Assembly: GCA_001051155.2 (NCBI GenBank)
Contig: JYIP02000002.1
Coordinates: 2,487,583-2,551,582 of the forward strand
Origin: Chrysoporthe austroafricana
Taxonomy: Eukaryota; Ascomycota; Sordariomycetes; Diaporthales; Cryphonectriaceae
DNA length: 64,000 nt
Reading direction: 5' to 3'
Shown here: one piece after another, positions 33,723-43,821 of the stretch
Position numbering within the stretch: the first letter of the stretch is position 1
Layout: every line of letters begins with the position of its first letter
Notes under the pieces: generated by a model
What the model saw: only the letters and a program-made list of their open reading frames with translations
Database searches by the model: none
Told to the model about the DNA's origin: nothing
Program-made: the position numbers and the translations under genes

Positions 33723-34388
33723 CTACGGCCGCCTCGCACCGGGCCACACGGAGCCGGCGGTGCCGACGCGGTCGATGCCCTTCTTGATGCGCCTGTCGAC
33801 GCCGCGGGCGACGCGCTCGAGGGGCAGCTTGTCGTCGATGCGCTTGACGCCGCGCTCGACGTGGGGGCTGATGAACTGGGTGCCGCGCTCGACGGGGCTG
33901 GTGAAGTAGTTGATGTTACGCTCCCTGTTGTCGTGGGAAGGAAGAAGCTAATGTTAGCCACCTCTGGCTGGGAAACACAAAGAGAGAGAGGAAGGGAAGG
34001 AATAGGTATGTGATTCTGCCGAGTGGGGGGAATAGGGAGGAGTGGTTTATGGTGTAGTTATGTGGTATGATTGTATTAGACGTGGGGTCTGGGCTGGAGC
34101 AGAGTGACTGGCGGTGGGGAGGAGGAGGGTGCGGAGAGCCAATGCTCTCGCGAGCAGCTGATGATGCATGGCAATCCGGAAAAGCCATTCCGTCGAGACT
34201 AGAAACCGGTCTCGACGAGTTACACTGAGATTGACCGCTTACCATCTCGGTGCCCACCTCGCGGTCTGGGCGGCCACCCTCTCGCTGGCGCCGGGCAGCA
34301 TCATATAGAGGGGGGCGAAGGCGGCAAGGCCACCGACGCCGAAGGTGAGGATCTCGGAGGAGCGGGCACGTGGGATCTTGACGGGCAT
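33723..34388 (-). CDS. Small single-pass membrane protein (115 aa, two exons)
   Basis: Exons are 34388-34243 and 33924-33723, separated by a 318-nt intron (GTAAGC donor, CAACAG acceptor). The total is 348 nt, 116 codons with the stop. The protein opens MPVKIPRARSSEI, has one membrane segment (LTFGVGGLAAFAPLYMML, about residues 14-31), then a basic amphipathic region (ERNINYFTSPVERGTQFI) and a charged helix (VKRIDDKLPLERVARGVDRR). Small proteins of this architecture are common in Sordariomycetes and are usually annotated as hypothetical. The basic N-terminus and single TM would suit a mitochondrial or ER membrane protein, but that is inference. The start was chosen as the first ATG in frame after an A/C-rich leader. 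Each exon alone is short and easily missed. Confidence 0.75.
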
Positions 34389-36755
34389 ATTGATGTTGTT
34401 CTTCTGGATGTTGATGTGAAAGTCGTTCGTTGGTTGAGAATGAAATTCGTGCGTCCGTCTACACTATCTGGGTGTTAGGACTTATCAGACTATTGTTGTT
34501 GTGTTGGTTTGAGGGGTGAAGAGGTCAGTCATGTTGTGTGATGCTATGGGCGGTGGCGCAGTCGCTGTCACAAAGGAGAGGAGGGGGAAAGAGGGGGAGG
34601 GGGCAACAGTCGCAGATACGTGGGAGAGGAGTATGCAGTTGCTGCGGTGGGCGAGGAGGGCGGGTGGCTCGACATACCTTGGAGCGTATAGGACAGTCAG
34701 TGAGATAGAGTAGAGTAGTGTACAAGGTCAATCAAAGAAATCTATCCTTCCTATCCTCTCTAAGGGTCTATGATCCGGGAGATGCGAATAGGAAAGGGTA
34801 ATCTTCTTGCGTGAGACAGGAGAAGGCGGGGGAAAGAGATGAGGGGAGATGGGAGACAGTCCTTCTTATTGCAATTGTGGCCACGGGAACATGCAGTAAC
34901 ATGGACTTACCCCAAAACACCCATGAGGACGTTAAGACCTGCCCTGCTACGACATAGCACGGTACCTCCTCACAAGCGCCAGCAGAGCAGAGCCCATCCC
35001 GTCCCTCCATAGTACGACCTATGACGGCTGGCTGGCTGGCGGGCTGGCTGGCGTTGAGCCGCCCCAGGCCAGGCAATTCCCCTGCCCCCCAATGCCCCCC
35101 CAAAGGCGAGACAGCAGGGCCCTGCCCTCTTCCCCAGACGGCAACCGTATGCAGCTGGCGAGGGAGCGGGGGCCCCTGTGTACGACCTGCCCTGTGCTTG
35201 CGCCGCCCAATCACACCGAGACATTACGACGTCAGGGCCGCAGGGGACGATGCACCGCGCAGTCAGGCCACGCCAGCCGCGACAAGTGGTGCGTTGCTCG
35301 ATCCGGATGGCCTGATCCATGATGCTACGGAGCGCTGCAGGTCGCAGTGCGTCCAGCGCCGTGAGGGGCCTGTATGCCAGTTGGGAGAAGGGGGGAGGGG
35401 CAGGGCCTCACCCTCTGATAATTACAGCGCAGCCGTCTCTGGCCCCCCTCCAATCCTTCTCGCCCCCATCCCCAGCCTCGCCGCCGTCGTCGTCGTCGAC
35501 AGGGGATCCACATCTCCCTCCCGCTCAGTCAGCCAGCCTAGCAGGTGTGCATGCATCCTGTGATCACGGTGGCGACGGCCCTTATCCCTTTCCGGCTGAC
35601 CCTTACAAAACGGTGGATCAGCCGTTCCCCGCTTCCCCAGACCGCGGGAGCCGGATGGGAAGCGCCATCGTCGGCTAGGCCCCACTCGCCCACGCGCCTG
35701 CTCTGGCGGCCGCCCGCGCTCCCGGGGGTGCGACCCACATGTTCGTGCGTGTGTATTGTCCGGCCTAGAGGCCCGCAAGGTTCAATGGCGTCGGGGCACC
35801 GGCCTGGCTCTCGAGGCGCGATGGCGAGGGATGGCGCGGGACGGGCGAATCAGGTCGTGTTCCGACCCGAAAACGAGGGGGGAGGCTTGAGGCGCCTCCG
35901 GGCTCAGCCGGCGATGGTGTCGAGGATAAGCGCGGCCAAAAAGGGGCTGGCGGACCACAGAGGACCGGGTCTCCGGGGCGTGATCTCTTCCCTACCTCGG
36001 GCGCGGGCGCGGGCGTGGGCGGGCTGCTGCTGGGGCGTGGCCTCGGTGTCGCCTCCGGCCCAGGGCGCGGAGGCGTGATGGGGGCAGAGGGCGGGCGGGT
36101 GCCCTGGATCGCGGGCGAAGGTGCTCCGCGCGCCTTCGCATCCTCGCTTCAGCTGCCGGTCTCGTGTTTTCGGGCTCAGCTGTAGCCCCATTGCCCTGGT
36201 AGAACTGGCTATTGGCGGAAAAGTCGGGAGCATCTGTTCTGTGAACTTTGTTGCCTTGTCTTGGCGCCCCTTTTCGGCCGAATCGGGACATTGTTTGAGT
36301 TGCAGTTCGTGAAGTTTGAGTTCTGTGCCCCTATGTCGTCTCCAAGAAACAGTGAAATTACCAACTCTGTTCCGGCCAATGCCTTCTGTTGCAGACCTCC
36401 TTAGACTGTGTTGGCCTCCTTCTTCTCCCCCGAAGAATTGATTTCACATACATTGTAGGTTGCCCCGGTGGACCCGGTCGAGCTGCTGACTGCGTTTAAC
36501 GAAAAGCCTATTTGCTTGTCGGTCATCTTTGGCTGACTCCCTCCACGTGCAAAGCGAATGGTCCTCTGCAAATGTGCACAATGCACTTGTGGCTTACTCG
36601 GGGAGAGGGAGTCTTAGGCGAATACGGAGTGACGCTGGACGATGAAGCCCGAGGCTGACTATAAATACGCCTTGCTTCTCCCGTATGTGCCGGAAGAAGA
36701 CGCTCTCTCAGCTCAGCTCCGTGGCACATCGTGACCCAGCCCATAAGTTCTTAAA
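34389..36755. other. 2.4-kb intergenic between divergent genes
   Basis: Frames here are GC-driven and show no domain or splice consistency. There is a short GGCT/GGCG tandem near 35026-35055. Promoters for the small membrane protein (left) and the FAD oxidase (right) should lie at the ends. Confidence 0.5.
36660..36667 (+). promoter_or_regulatory. TATA box of the FAD-linked oxidase gene
   Basis: TATAAATA lies 89 bp before the ATG at 36756, in the usual position for a core promoter with a short leader. Confidence 0.6.
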
Positions 36756-38654
36756 ATGCTATCGTCCAGGCATCTTTACGCGCTCGTCGCGCCGCTCTTG
36801 TTGGGCCGTGTGTGCTCCTCCGCGGTGCCAGCGGGCTTCGCTAATGAACAAGACTTTAGGAACGCGTTACGGGCTGTATCAACTGCGGCAGCAACATGTC
36901 AGACCCTGGAGAGCGCCTACAAAGACCTCACGCTCTTCCCAAATGAGCCCCAGTATGTCACGCTAGACGAGAGTAAGATACACACCCCGAGAGCCCGGCA
37001 CGGGCCCTCCAGCGCACCACGTCCATACTTCACATCGCTGACCGGAGCCGCACCTTCGCGCGCACACAGTATACTTCTCCGCCGAGGCGTGGCTCTCCCC
37101 GGCGTGCATCTTCACGCCCACCAGCGCGGAGCTGATGGCCTTCGCCGTGCAGGAGCTCGTCGGCTCGGGCGTGCCGTTCGCCCTGCAGGGCGGCGGGTAC
37201 ATGCCCATCGCCGGCGCGTCCAGCATCAACGCGACGGGCATACTGCTGTCCTGCGCCAACCTGACGACCGTCTCCGTGAGCGACGACGGGTCCACGGTGT
37301 CGATCGCCTCGGGCGCCCACTGGGTCGATGTCTATAACGCGCTCGAGCTGCGCGGCAAGAGTGTCGTCGGGTCGAGAGTCGGCGTGCCGGGCATGGGAGG
37401 GCTGCTGGGCGGTGGCTCGAGTTTCCTCAACCACGAGTATGGCTGGATGAGCGCGCGGATGGCGAGTGCTGAGGTGAGTCTGACTCAACCCCCATCTTAA
37501 CGAGCCTTAGATGGGCCCCGGGAGGGAGAGGGAGGGGGTATATAAAAGACGCTATGATGCGTTGTTGGGAAGGTCTGGCGGGATAAGGACTTCATCAGGG
37601 CGAGCAGCTGGAATGTCTGGGGCTGAGATCAACTGTATAGTGCGTTCTCGCCAACGGCACAATCGTCACGGCCACCAGGACCAACGAGCACGCCGACCTC
37701 CACTGGGCCCTCCGGGGCAGCGGCAACAATCTCTGCATCGTAACGCGTCTCGAACTCGAGACCCTCCCCATCCCCGCCGTGACCGTCGGGCAGGCCAACT
37801 ACCTGCCGCTGCCGGACGTGTCTGAGAACGTCACGCGCAAGACGTACCTCGACGCGGTCTACGCCCACGCCCTGGACGCCGACAGCGACCCCAAGGGCTA
37901 CGTCGAGCCGCGCACGAACTGGGCGCCGCCCGGCGGGCTCGCGCAGCCGGGCTTCGCGCGGAGCGCGTACGTCTTCTACGACGGCAACGACACCAGCCCG
38001 GCGGTCCTGGCCAACTTCACCGGCCAGGGCTCCGCCGCGCTGCCGCTGAACGAGTCGACGTCGACCTTCTCGTACCGTAGCATGGCGGCCTGGTGCAACG
38101 AGACGGACGCCGACTACGCGGGGTCGCACGGCTTCCGCGCGCGCTTCTACTCGGTCTCGACCGTGGCCGACCGCGAGGCCATGGACGTCGTCGACGCGAC
38201 CTTCTTCGCCTACGCGCAGGAGCGCATGGCCAACGTCACCAACGCGTCCATCACGCTGACCATGATCCCCGTGACGCCCAACGACATCCTCACCGGCCGC
38301 GGCGACGACCCCGCCGGCGACCCGTTCGGCATCGATGTCTCGCGCGCGCCGTACATCTGGTACGTGCAGTCGTACCTGTGGCAGGACGAGGCGGACACGC
38401 CGGCCATCGACTCGTTCGAGGCCGACGTCAACGTGGCCATCACGGACGCCCTGGAGGCCCTGGGGCGGGACGTCATCACTACCAACATCCCGCTGAATGA
38501 CGCGGACAAGGGGCAGCAGGTGTTTGCGGGGTACGACCCTGCCAACCTGGAGAAGCTGAAGAGCATCAGGGAGGCGTATGACCCTCAGGGCGTGTATACG
38601 TACCAGATGCCCGGTGGCGCCAAGCTCGCTGTGCCTGGGGAGTGGCTCATCTGA
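36756..38654 (+). CDS. Secreted FAD-linked oxidase, VAO/PCMH family (544 aa)
   Basis: Exons are 36756-36972, 37070-37473 and 37641-38654; introns are 97 and 167 nt with GTAAGA and GTGAGT donors. The total of 1635 nt gives 544 aa. An N-terminal signal peptide (LYALVAPLLLGRVCSSAVPA) and several N-glycosylation sequons indicate secretion. The FAD_binding_4 domain spans about residues 75-245 with FALQGGGYMPIAGASSIN, GVPGMGGLLGGGSSFLNHEYGW and HWALRGSGNNLCIVTRLEL. In this family the residue after GGG is normally the His that attaches FAD covalently; here it is Tyr. The berberine-bridge-type Cys is also absent (SFLNHEYGWMSAR). FAD is therefore probably bound non-covalently. The C-terminal BBE-like tail (YDPQGVYTYQMPGG) is short. 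The substrate is unknown; relatives act in secondary metabolism or sugar oxidation. Confidence 0.85.
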
Positions 38655-39257
38655 GTGGGACGCAGGTGGACTCGGCATGTTCCCTGCTTTGCGAGGGCCT
38701 GGGAATGTGTGAAAGGTGAGCCCCCGGGATTTAAAGAGCTTCGACGGGAATCCGAAATATCTACTTCTGGGCAGCCTCTGCTCCATCGTTGGTAGTCTGT
38801 GCCCTATTCTTTTTTTCTTAGCGCAGCGGTTGTCTAGCATTTGGGTGCCGAATACAGACCATTCTCAATCGCACAAAGCCGGTGTCGGTCTTGGATGTTA
38901 CTAAGTATTAGCACGTTCTAGCGCCTAACTGAATAGAATCTATTATCGTCCGGATAATCGGCTGCGTATCCAACTGCCTGACGCGAAGGCTTTCTGTTTG
39001 ATATGATTTGGTAGCTTGGTTGCTAGCATCTCTGATACGACGGCGTGTTAAGACAGCAACGGGCTTCAACGTAAGGAACGGTAAGAAACCCCACAATTCG
39101 TTTAGTCACTGGACACTTTCTTTACAATATAGTCTATAGTCCAGAACTTGGATGTTCAATAGATCCACACACGAACTCTAATCTTGATTAAGAGAGCGTA
39201 TCAACCACTTGATTGGTGTATCAGGGACACTATAGTTTTCCAGCCCGACAGGGGATC
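38655..39257. other. Intergenic between convergent genes
   Basis: The stretch contains the 3' ends of the FAD oxidase and acyl-CoA dehydrogenase transcripts. It is AT-rich, with no gene or repeat visible. Confidence 0.5.
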
Positions 39258-40741
39258 TTATAATTTACTAGCCCCGAGTGCGGCAGTCTGTGCCTTATAC
39301 AGCTTGACCAGTTGTCGTACCGCGAGATCTAGAAGAACATCTTCCGAGCCACCGGGGATTCTTATGCCGGGTACCTCTCTCCAGAGCACTTTGCGAAGGT
39401 GTGAAGTCAGTAAGACGAAGCCCGCCAGATAGTGATCGTAATGGAAACAGAAACTCACTCTCTATCAACTCTCCCTGCCCGCTCATCGTGTAGCCATTGC
39501 CGCCGAATAGTAAGATAGCCGTGTCCGCACATTCTTTGAGTACCATGCCCGAGTTTGCCTTGAGAAGGCCCGTCAGCCCGCCCAAGGCGACGTCACTGTC
39601 CTCCTTCTTCATCTGGGTGAGCTGGTAGGCGAATTGCTCGACCCACGCCCACTGCGACTCGAGCAGAGCCCCTGCCTTGGCCAGCCGGTGTCGAACGACG
39701 GGCTGGTCCATGAGCGGACGGCCAAAGGCTTCGCGCTTCAGCACGTACTCGAACGCCGACGACAGGGCCACTCGAGCCTGGCGAGTGGCGCCGACGGCGA
39801 TGGTGAGCCTCTCGTGGTTGAAGTTTGTCATGATGTACTTCATGCCCTATTTTATATCATCGGTTATTTCAGTCCGCTGATGAAGATTGCAGAAAGATAA
39901 ATAAAGAAAGAAAATAGTATCGAAGACTTACCATGCCCTCTTGACCGACGAGATTCTCCACTGGGACCTTCACGTCGTCGAGTTCGATATACGTCGTCCC
40001 CGCCGAGACCTGGCCCCCAACCTTCAACCTCCTCATATTCACACCCGGATGACCCTTCAGCGGAACTATCAGCAGCGAGAGCCCCTTCGGGCCCGAGCCC
40101 TCTCCTCCGGTCCGCACGGCCATAGTCGCGTAGTCCGTCCAGATGCCGTTGGTAATCCATTTCTTCGTGCCGTTGACCACGTAGTACTTCCCGTCATCAC
40201 TCTTCGTCGCGGTCGTCGTGATGCCGGCGACGTCGCTCCCGGCATCCGGCTCCGTGATCGCGATGCAGCTGCGCTTCTTCCCGGCGAGCAGCTCGGGCAG
40301 GAACCGCTCCTGCAGCTGCGGGCTCCCGAACTTGAGGATGGGCGGCACGCCGAAGGCCATCCCCGTCGTCATGCTGCCGCCGGGCCCGACGAGGCCGGAG
40401 CGGTTCATCTCGTCGCAGTAGATCAAGCCGTGCAGGTAGTCGAAGTCCTCGACCTGGAGGCCCCCCGGGAGCTCGCCGAGGCCGAGCCGGCGGAGCCAGC
40501 CCGCGGGGAGCGGCGCCGCCAGCGCGGGGACGAGCATGTTGGCGCGCGCGAAGGTCTCGAAGACGTGTGGCGGCACGGTCCCGGCCTTGTCCCACTCCAT
40601 AGCGTACGGCGTGAGGTGCTCGCTGATGAAGGCCCGGATGGTGCGCTGCCAGCACACGTGCGTGGGCTTGAAGATGGGACTCGGCAGGCCGAGGAGCCAT
40701 GGTGGCTCGGAGAAGGGCACCGGAACGCCAGTGTCCGCCAT
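39258..40741 (-). CDS. Acyl-CoA dehydrogenase (442 aa, three exons)
   Basis: Exons are 40741-39932, 39846-39459 and 39388-39258; introns are 85 and 70 nt. The summed 1329 nt gives 443 codons with the stop. The protein opens MADTGVPVPFSEPPWLLGLP; an upstream in-frame ATG (40846) would add 35 residues unlike the family and was not used. Acyl-CoA dehydrogenase blocks are present in order: the N-terminal helical part, CIAITEPDAGSDVAGI (FAD and substrate binding), KKWITNG, then IMTNFNHERLTIA, LLFGGNGYTMSG, and REVPGIRIPGGSEDVLLD near the C-terminus. It should catalyse FAD-dependent alpha,beta-dehydrogenation of an acyl-CoA, passing electrons to ETF. No clear peroxisomal SKL-type end is present (it ends ASKL). 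This subfamily is widespread in fungi with uncertain substrate. Confidence 0.9.
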
Positions 40742-41278
40742 GACGATGTGAAGACGATGTTCCTGGACTGTTAGGTTGTGTCCTTTACAGGTCAGGGCTG
40801 AGGACACTGCGTGTCCGATGAGTGAGGCATATGGGATGTGGGTCAAGGCAATCTAGGGCTGAAAAGGGAAAACCTGTGGGGAACTCTGCCGTCTGCCGAG
40901 GCATCACGGGCCGGTAGACGCCAGGTGATCTTCCCCGGCCGAGGGACTACTAATATAGTATATTCGAAATACACGCTGCTTCAAGTATCGCTACAAAAGT
41001 ACGTTGTGATGACAGGTGAGGCCTTTCTGAGCGCCAGTGCTATTAGACATCCAGGTCACAGGGCACCGAAATAGTCCTCCGAGAATTCATATCATGTCAA
41101 GCGATGTGAGCGAGCGATGCGCGTTCGGTTCTGGTCGCAGGCATACAACCGAACTAGGTACTTGTTACATCCAGTGTACAGCCGATCTCACATACAAGCC
41201 ATGTTTAGCATTTTCACTTATGAACTTTCACTCCAACTAACTACTATACATTTTGACAGAAAGTCAGGGCGGGCCTTT

Positions 41279-42883
41279 TCAATTCGGCTTCTCGGAGCCA
41301 GCATCAGCGCGAGCAGGACTGCTACTAAGTTTCGAGAGGCCCGACGACAGTGACGATCGGACCTTGCCAAAGGACTCTTTGACTCGCTGCCGTTTCCCAC
41401 GACGCGTATGGGAGGATGTAGAGGCACTCGGTGCCTCACTGCTTGCTGGATCGATATTCGGTTCTCCAGGCGTTGTACGTTGTGTCGATTCTCCAGGTGA
41501 CCCGGCGGGTTGCTCGGAGCCATTCGCCGCAGTGGTCGGGGTAAGGTATTCATGAGCCGTCTGAAATGACGCGGGAGATAGGGGACCATCATCATACCCC
41601 GATGATCCCGCGTTGCCCCCAATGACGAGATGACTGTTGCGAATACCGCCGCCTTCCCTGCCATTCTGGTTGTCCGGCGTCAAGGCACCGTGGAACGGCC
41701 TCTTCACACCCTGAGACCAGAGCTCCTGATCAAACTTCCAGATCGCAACAGTTTCGTCAGGGTTCAGGTCTTTCAATATGCTCCTGTACAGCTCTGCTGC
41801 CACATCATCCTTCTTTTCCGGCTTGAAAAAGAAGGGCTCCCATGTCTTGCCCGCCCGCTCTTCATCCTTGCGCATGTCTCGCTGCCCCTGCTCGACGGCC
41901 GACTTGGCTTTGGCCGTTGCTGACATGTCGCCCTTGTTCAGGGCCTCGCGAACCCTGCTCCAGGCACGGCGCGATTCCCATGGGTCCTGAGCCTCGGGAT
42001 CCTCCTCCAGAAGCGTGAGTGGCACAGTGGGCAGGTCCTCCAATACAAGAGTCTCAGTGGCCGCAGCCTTCGACGTCGCGGCCCCTTCGTATATCGTGAA
42101 GGAGTCGGTCCACTGGCCCGTGAGGGTATAGAGTGGCTCCTCCGCCGACTTGCCCGGTGCGTGCAGTTTGGCGACGAACTCGTGCTTGTGGCCGCGATTC
42201 AGCAGAGACTTGCCACTGAACTCGATGGTCGAGTAGTATCCGGATGTGCTGGGGATAGTATATGTCCCCTCCAACTCAGGATACGTCCCAGACAGTCCCG
42301 AGAGGATGCCTTTCACCTTGACATCTGGTAATGGGATGAGGTAGGTCTCAGCATCGTGGTTCTTGAGTGTCAGTAGCGCGTGCCCCATCTGTCTGATGGC
42401 GATGGTCCCCACGCTCAGCGTGATCTCCTGCCGTGTAAACCCTTCGGCGCAGACACCGTGCTTCTCATTCCAGACACGGCAGGCCGTGACGGGCGGATGG
42501 TGGGAGACTTGCTCCGATACGAGCATCGTCTCCCCGCTTTCGTCTTCCCATTTTGCTAGGAAGCATTCTCCTAGGAATGCGTTCAGCGGCTTCTTCACGC
42601 CCTCCTCCTCGGAGCGCCCGCCATACTGTTGGTTCTTGAGAGAGACCAGGAACCAGCGCAGGACCAGCAGGGCTCTCTGCGCAGGGTCGGGAGACGACGC
42701 CGGCGCGACGAAGAAGGACGGCCGCTCCGCCCAGAAACCCGGCAGCTCAACAACAGACTTGGTATCTAGAACGAAGGGTGGAGCGGTGATATTAGAAAGG
42801 TCTCCACGGATAGTAGCAATAGAGGCAAGGAAGTCTTTCAGCGTCACGTGTCCCTGCGTCTTGGTACCGGAGCCGCTGCCCAT
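41279..42883 (-). CDS. Oxysterol-binding protein, Kes1/Osh4 type (534 aa)
   Basis: One uninterrupted exon of 534 codons starts at ATG 42883. The OSBP-related domain fills about residues 15-395. The fingerprint EQVSHHPP is at 124-131, and KKPLNAFLGE (about 97-106) forms part of the phosphoinositide-binding surface and lid-proximal region. There is no PH, ankyrin or GOLD domain, so it is a short Osh4/Kes1-like sterol/PI4P exchanger at Golgi or ER membranes. The C-terminal 130 residues beyond the lipid-binding domain are disordered, Ser/Pro/Gly-rich, and end in a basic segment (RRGKRQRVKES). This tail is longer than in yeast Kes1. Confidence 0.93.
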   Translation of the reverse strand: MGSGSGTKTQGHVTLKDFLASIATIRGDLSNITAPPFVLDTKSVVELPGFWAERPSFFVAPASSPDPAQRALLVLRWFLVSLKNQQYGGRSEEEGVKKPLNAFLGECFLAKWEDESGETMLVSEQVSHHPPVTACRVWNEKHGVCAEGFTRQEITLSVGTIAIRQMGHALLTLKNHDAETYLIPLPDVKVKGILSGLSGTYPELEGTYTIPSTSGYYSTIEFSGKSLLNRGHKHEFVAKLHAPGKSAEEPLYTLTGQWTDSFTIYEGAATSKAAATETLVLEDLPTVPLTLLEEDPEAQDPWESRRAWSRVREALNKGDMSATAKAKSAVEQGQRDMRKDEERAGKTWEPFFFKPEKKDDVAAELYRSILKDLNPDETVAIWKFDQELWSQGVKRPFHGALTPDNQNGREGGGIRNSHLVIGGNAGSSGYDDGPLSPASFQTAHEYLTPTTAANGSEQPAGSPGESTQRTTPGEPNIDPASSEAPSASTSSHTRRGKRQRVKESFGKVRSSLSSGLSKLSSSPARADAGSEKPN

Positions 42884-43821
42884 TTTGATGGTGAAGGACC
42901 GAAGGTCTCACCGTCCTGCCAGAGAGCTCCGCTGGCTCCTCAGTTCCACCTGTTCTCAGCACCGAACTTTATTCCTTGTTTCCTCGCCGCGATGGAGTTA
43001 ATGACGCTTGGACTGGCTATGGCGCGCCAAGGAAGCCCCTTGCCCGCCTTATCCTGGTTTCGGGCGCTCAGCGTCGACGCGAGCCGCCTGTCCAAGATCT
43101 CCTCTAGGGGCCATCATCGCACCACACAGCTTTGTCTCTCCAAGACGATCTCTTTCGAAGCCACCAGCGCATCACGAAAGTGAAGAAACTCAGCTCCAAT
43201 GGAATCTCGGGATCTAACGCTCCTCGCTTCGATCTAAAGAAGCAATAAGGCGGCGGTCTGGGGTAGCAGTGAAGTTCATTAACTATTCACCGGCTCCACC
43301 ACCACGGTCCACTCCCCCCGTCTGTGGGCAGTCAGTCCATCGGTCACGAGACTCTCGCTGTGGAGGCTTCCAAGTCCCCGACCATGCCGACCAGGCCTTG
43401 CCGACCCGGCGTTCCAACGTACCGGAGCAGCGAGAGCGATCGGCACCCCAAGGTTCGGGGCTTCTAGTGGGCCCCATTGCGGGGGAAAGGGATAAGTGCA
43501 TATCCGACATTGGATCGAACTACCTACCGGCATGACCGCGGAGGCAGGTGAAGGTCGGGCGAGCAGATCTCTGCTGAGTGGACGGTGCAGCAGCCGGAGA
43601 TGGAGTCAAGCCCCGTAGTGGCCCCATCCGTCGGCTATAGGAAAGATGACCAGGCCACAGCTCGTCAGGTTCGGGGCAAAGAGGGCCGCGCGATCGACGA
43701 TGCCTGTACGAAAGACGTCTGGCACCCGAGGATAAAACCAGGCGGTCACCGCTCCTTCGGGAGACGCCTGGTCGCGGCCACGCGCTCCCTCGTGCGATCG
43801 TAGTCCAGCCGCCTGTCCGCG
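42884..43821. other. Intergenic, divergent promoter region
   Basis: The stretch lies between the divergent OSBP and GH42 genes and should hold both promoters. No coding frame with a recognisable motif is present. Confidence 0.5.

Noticed and set aside
37629..38840. 403-codon minus-strand frame opposite the FAD oxidase
   Set aside because: It is the antisense shadow of a GC-rich exon; its translation is His/Arg/Val-rich low complexity, while the plus strand has family motifs.
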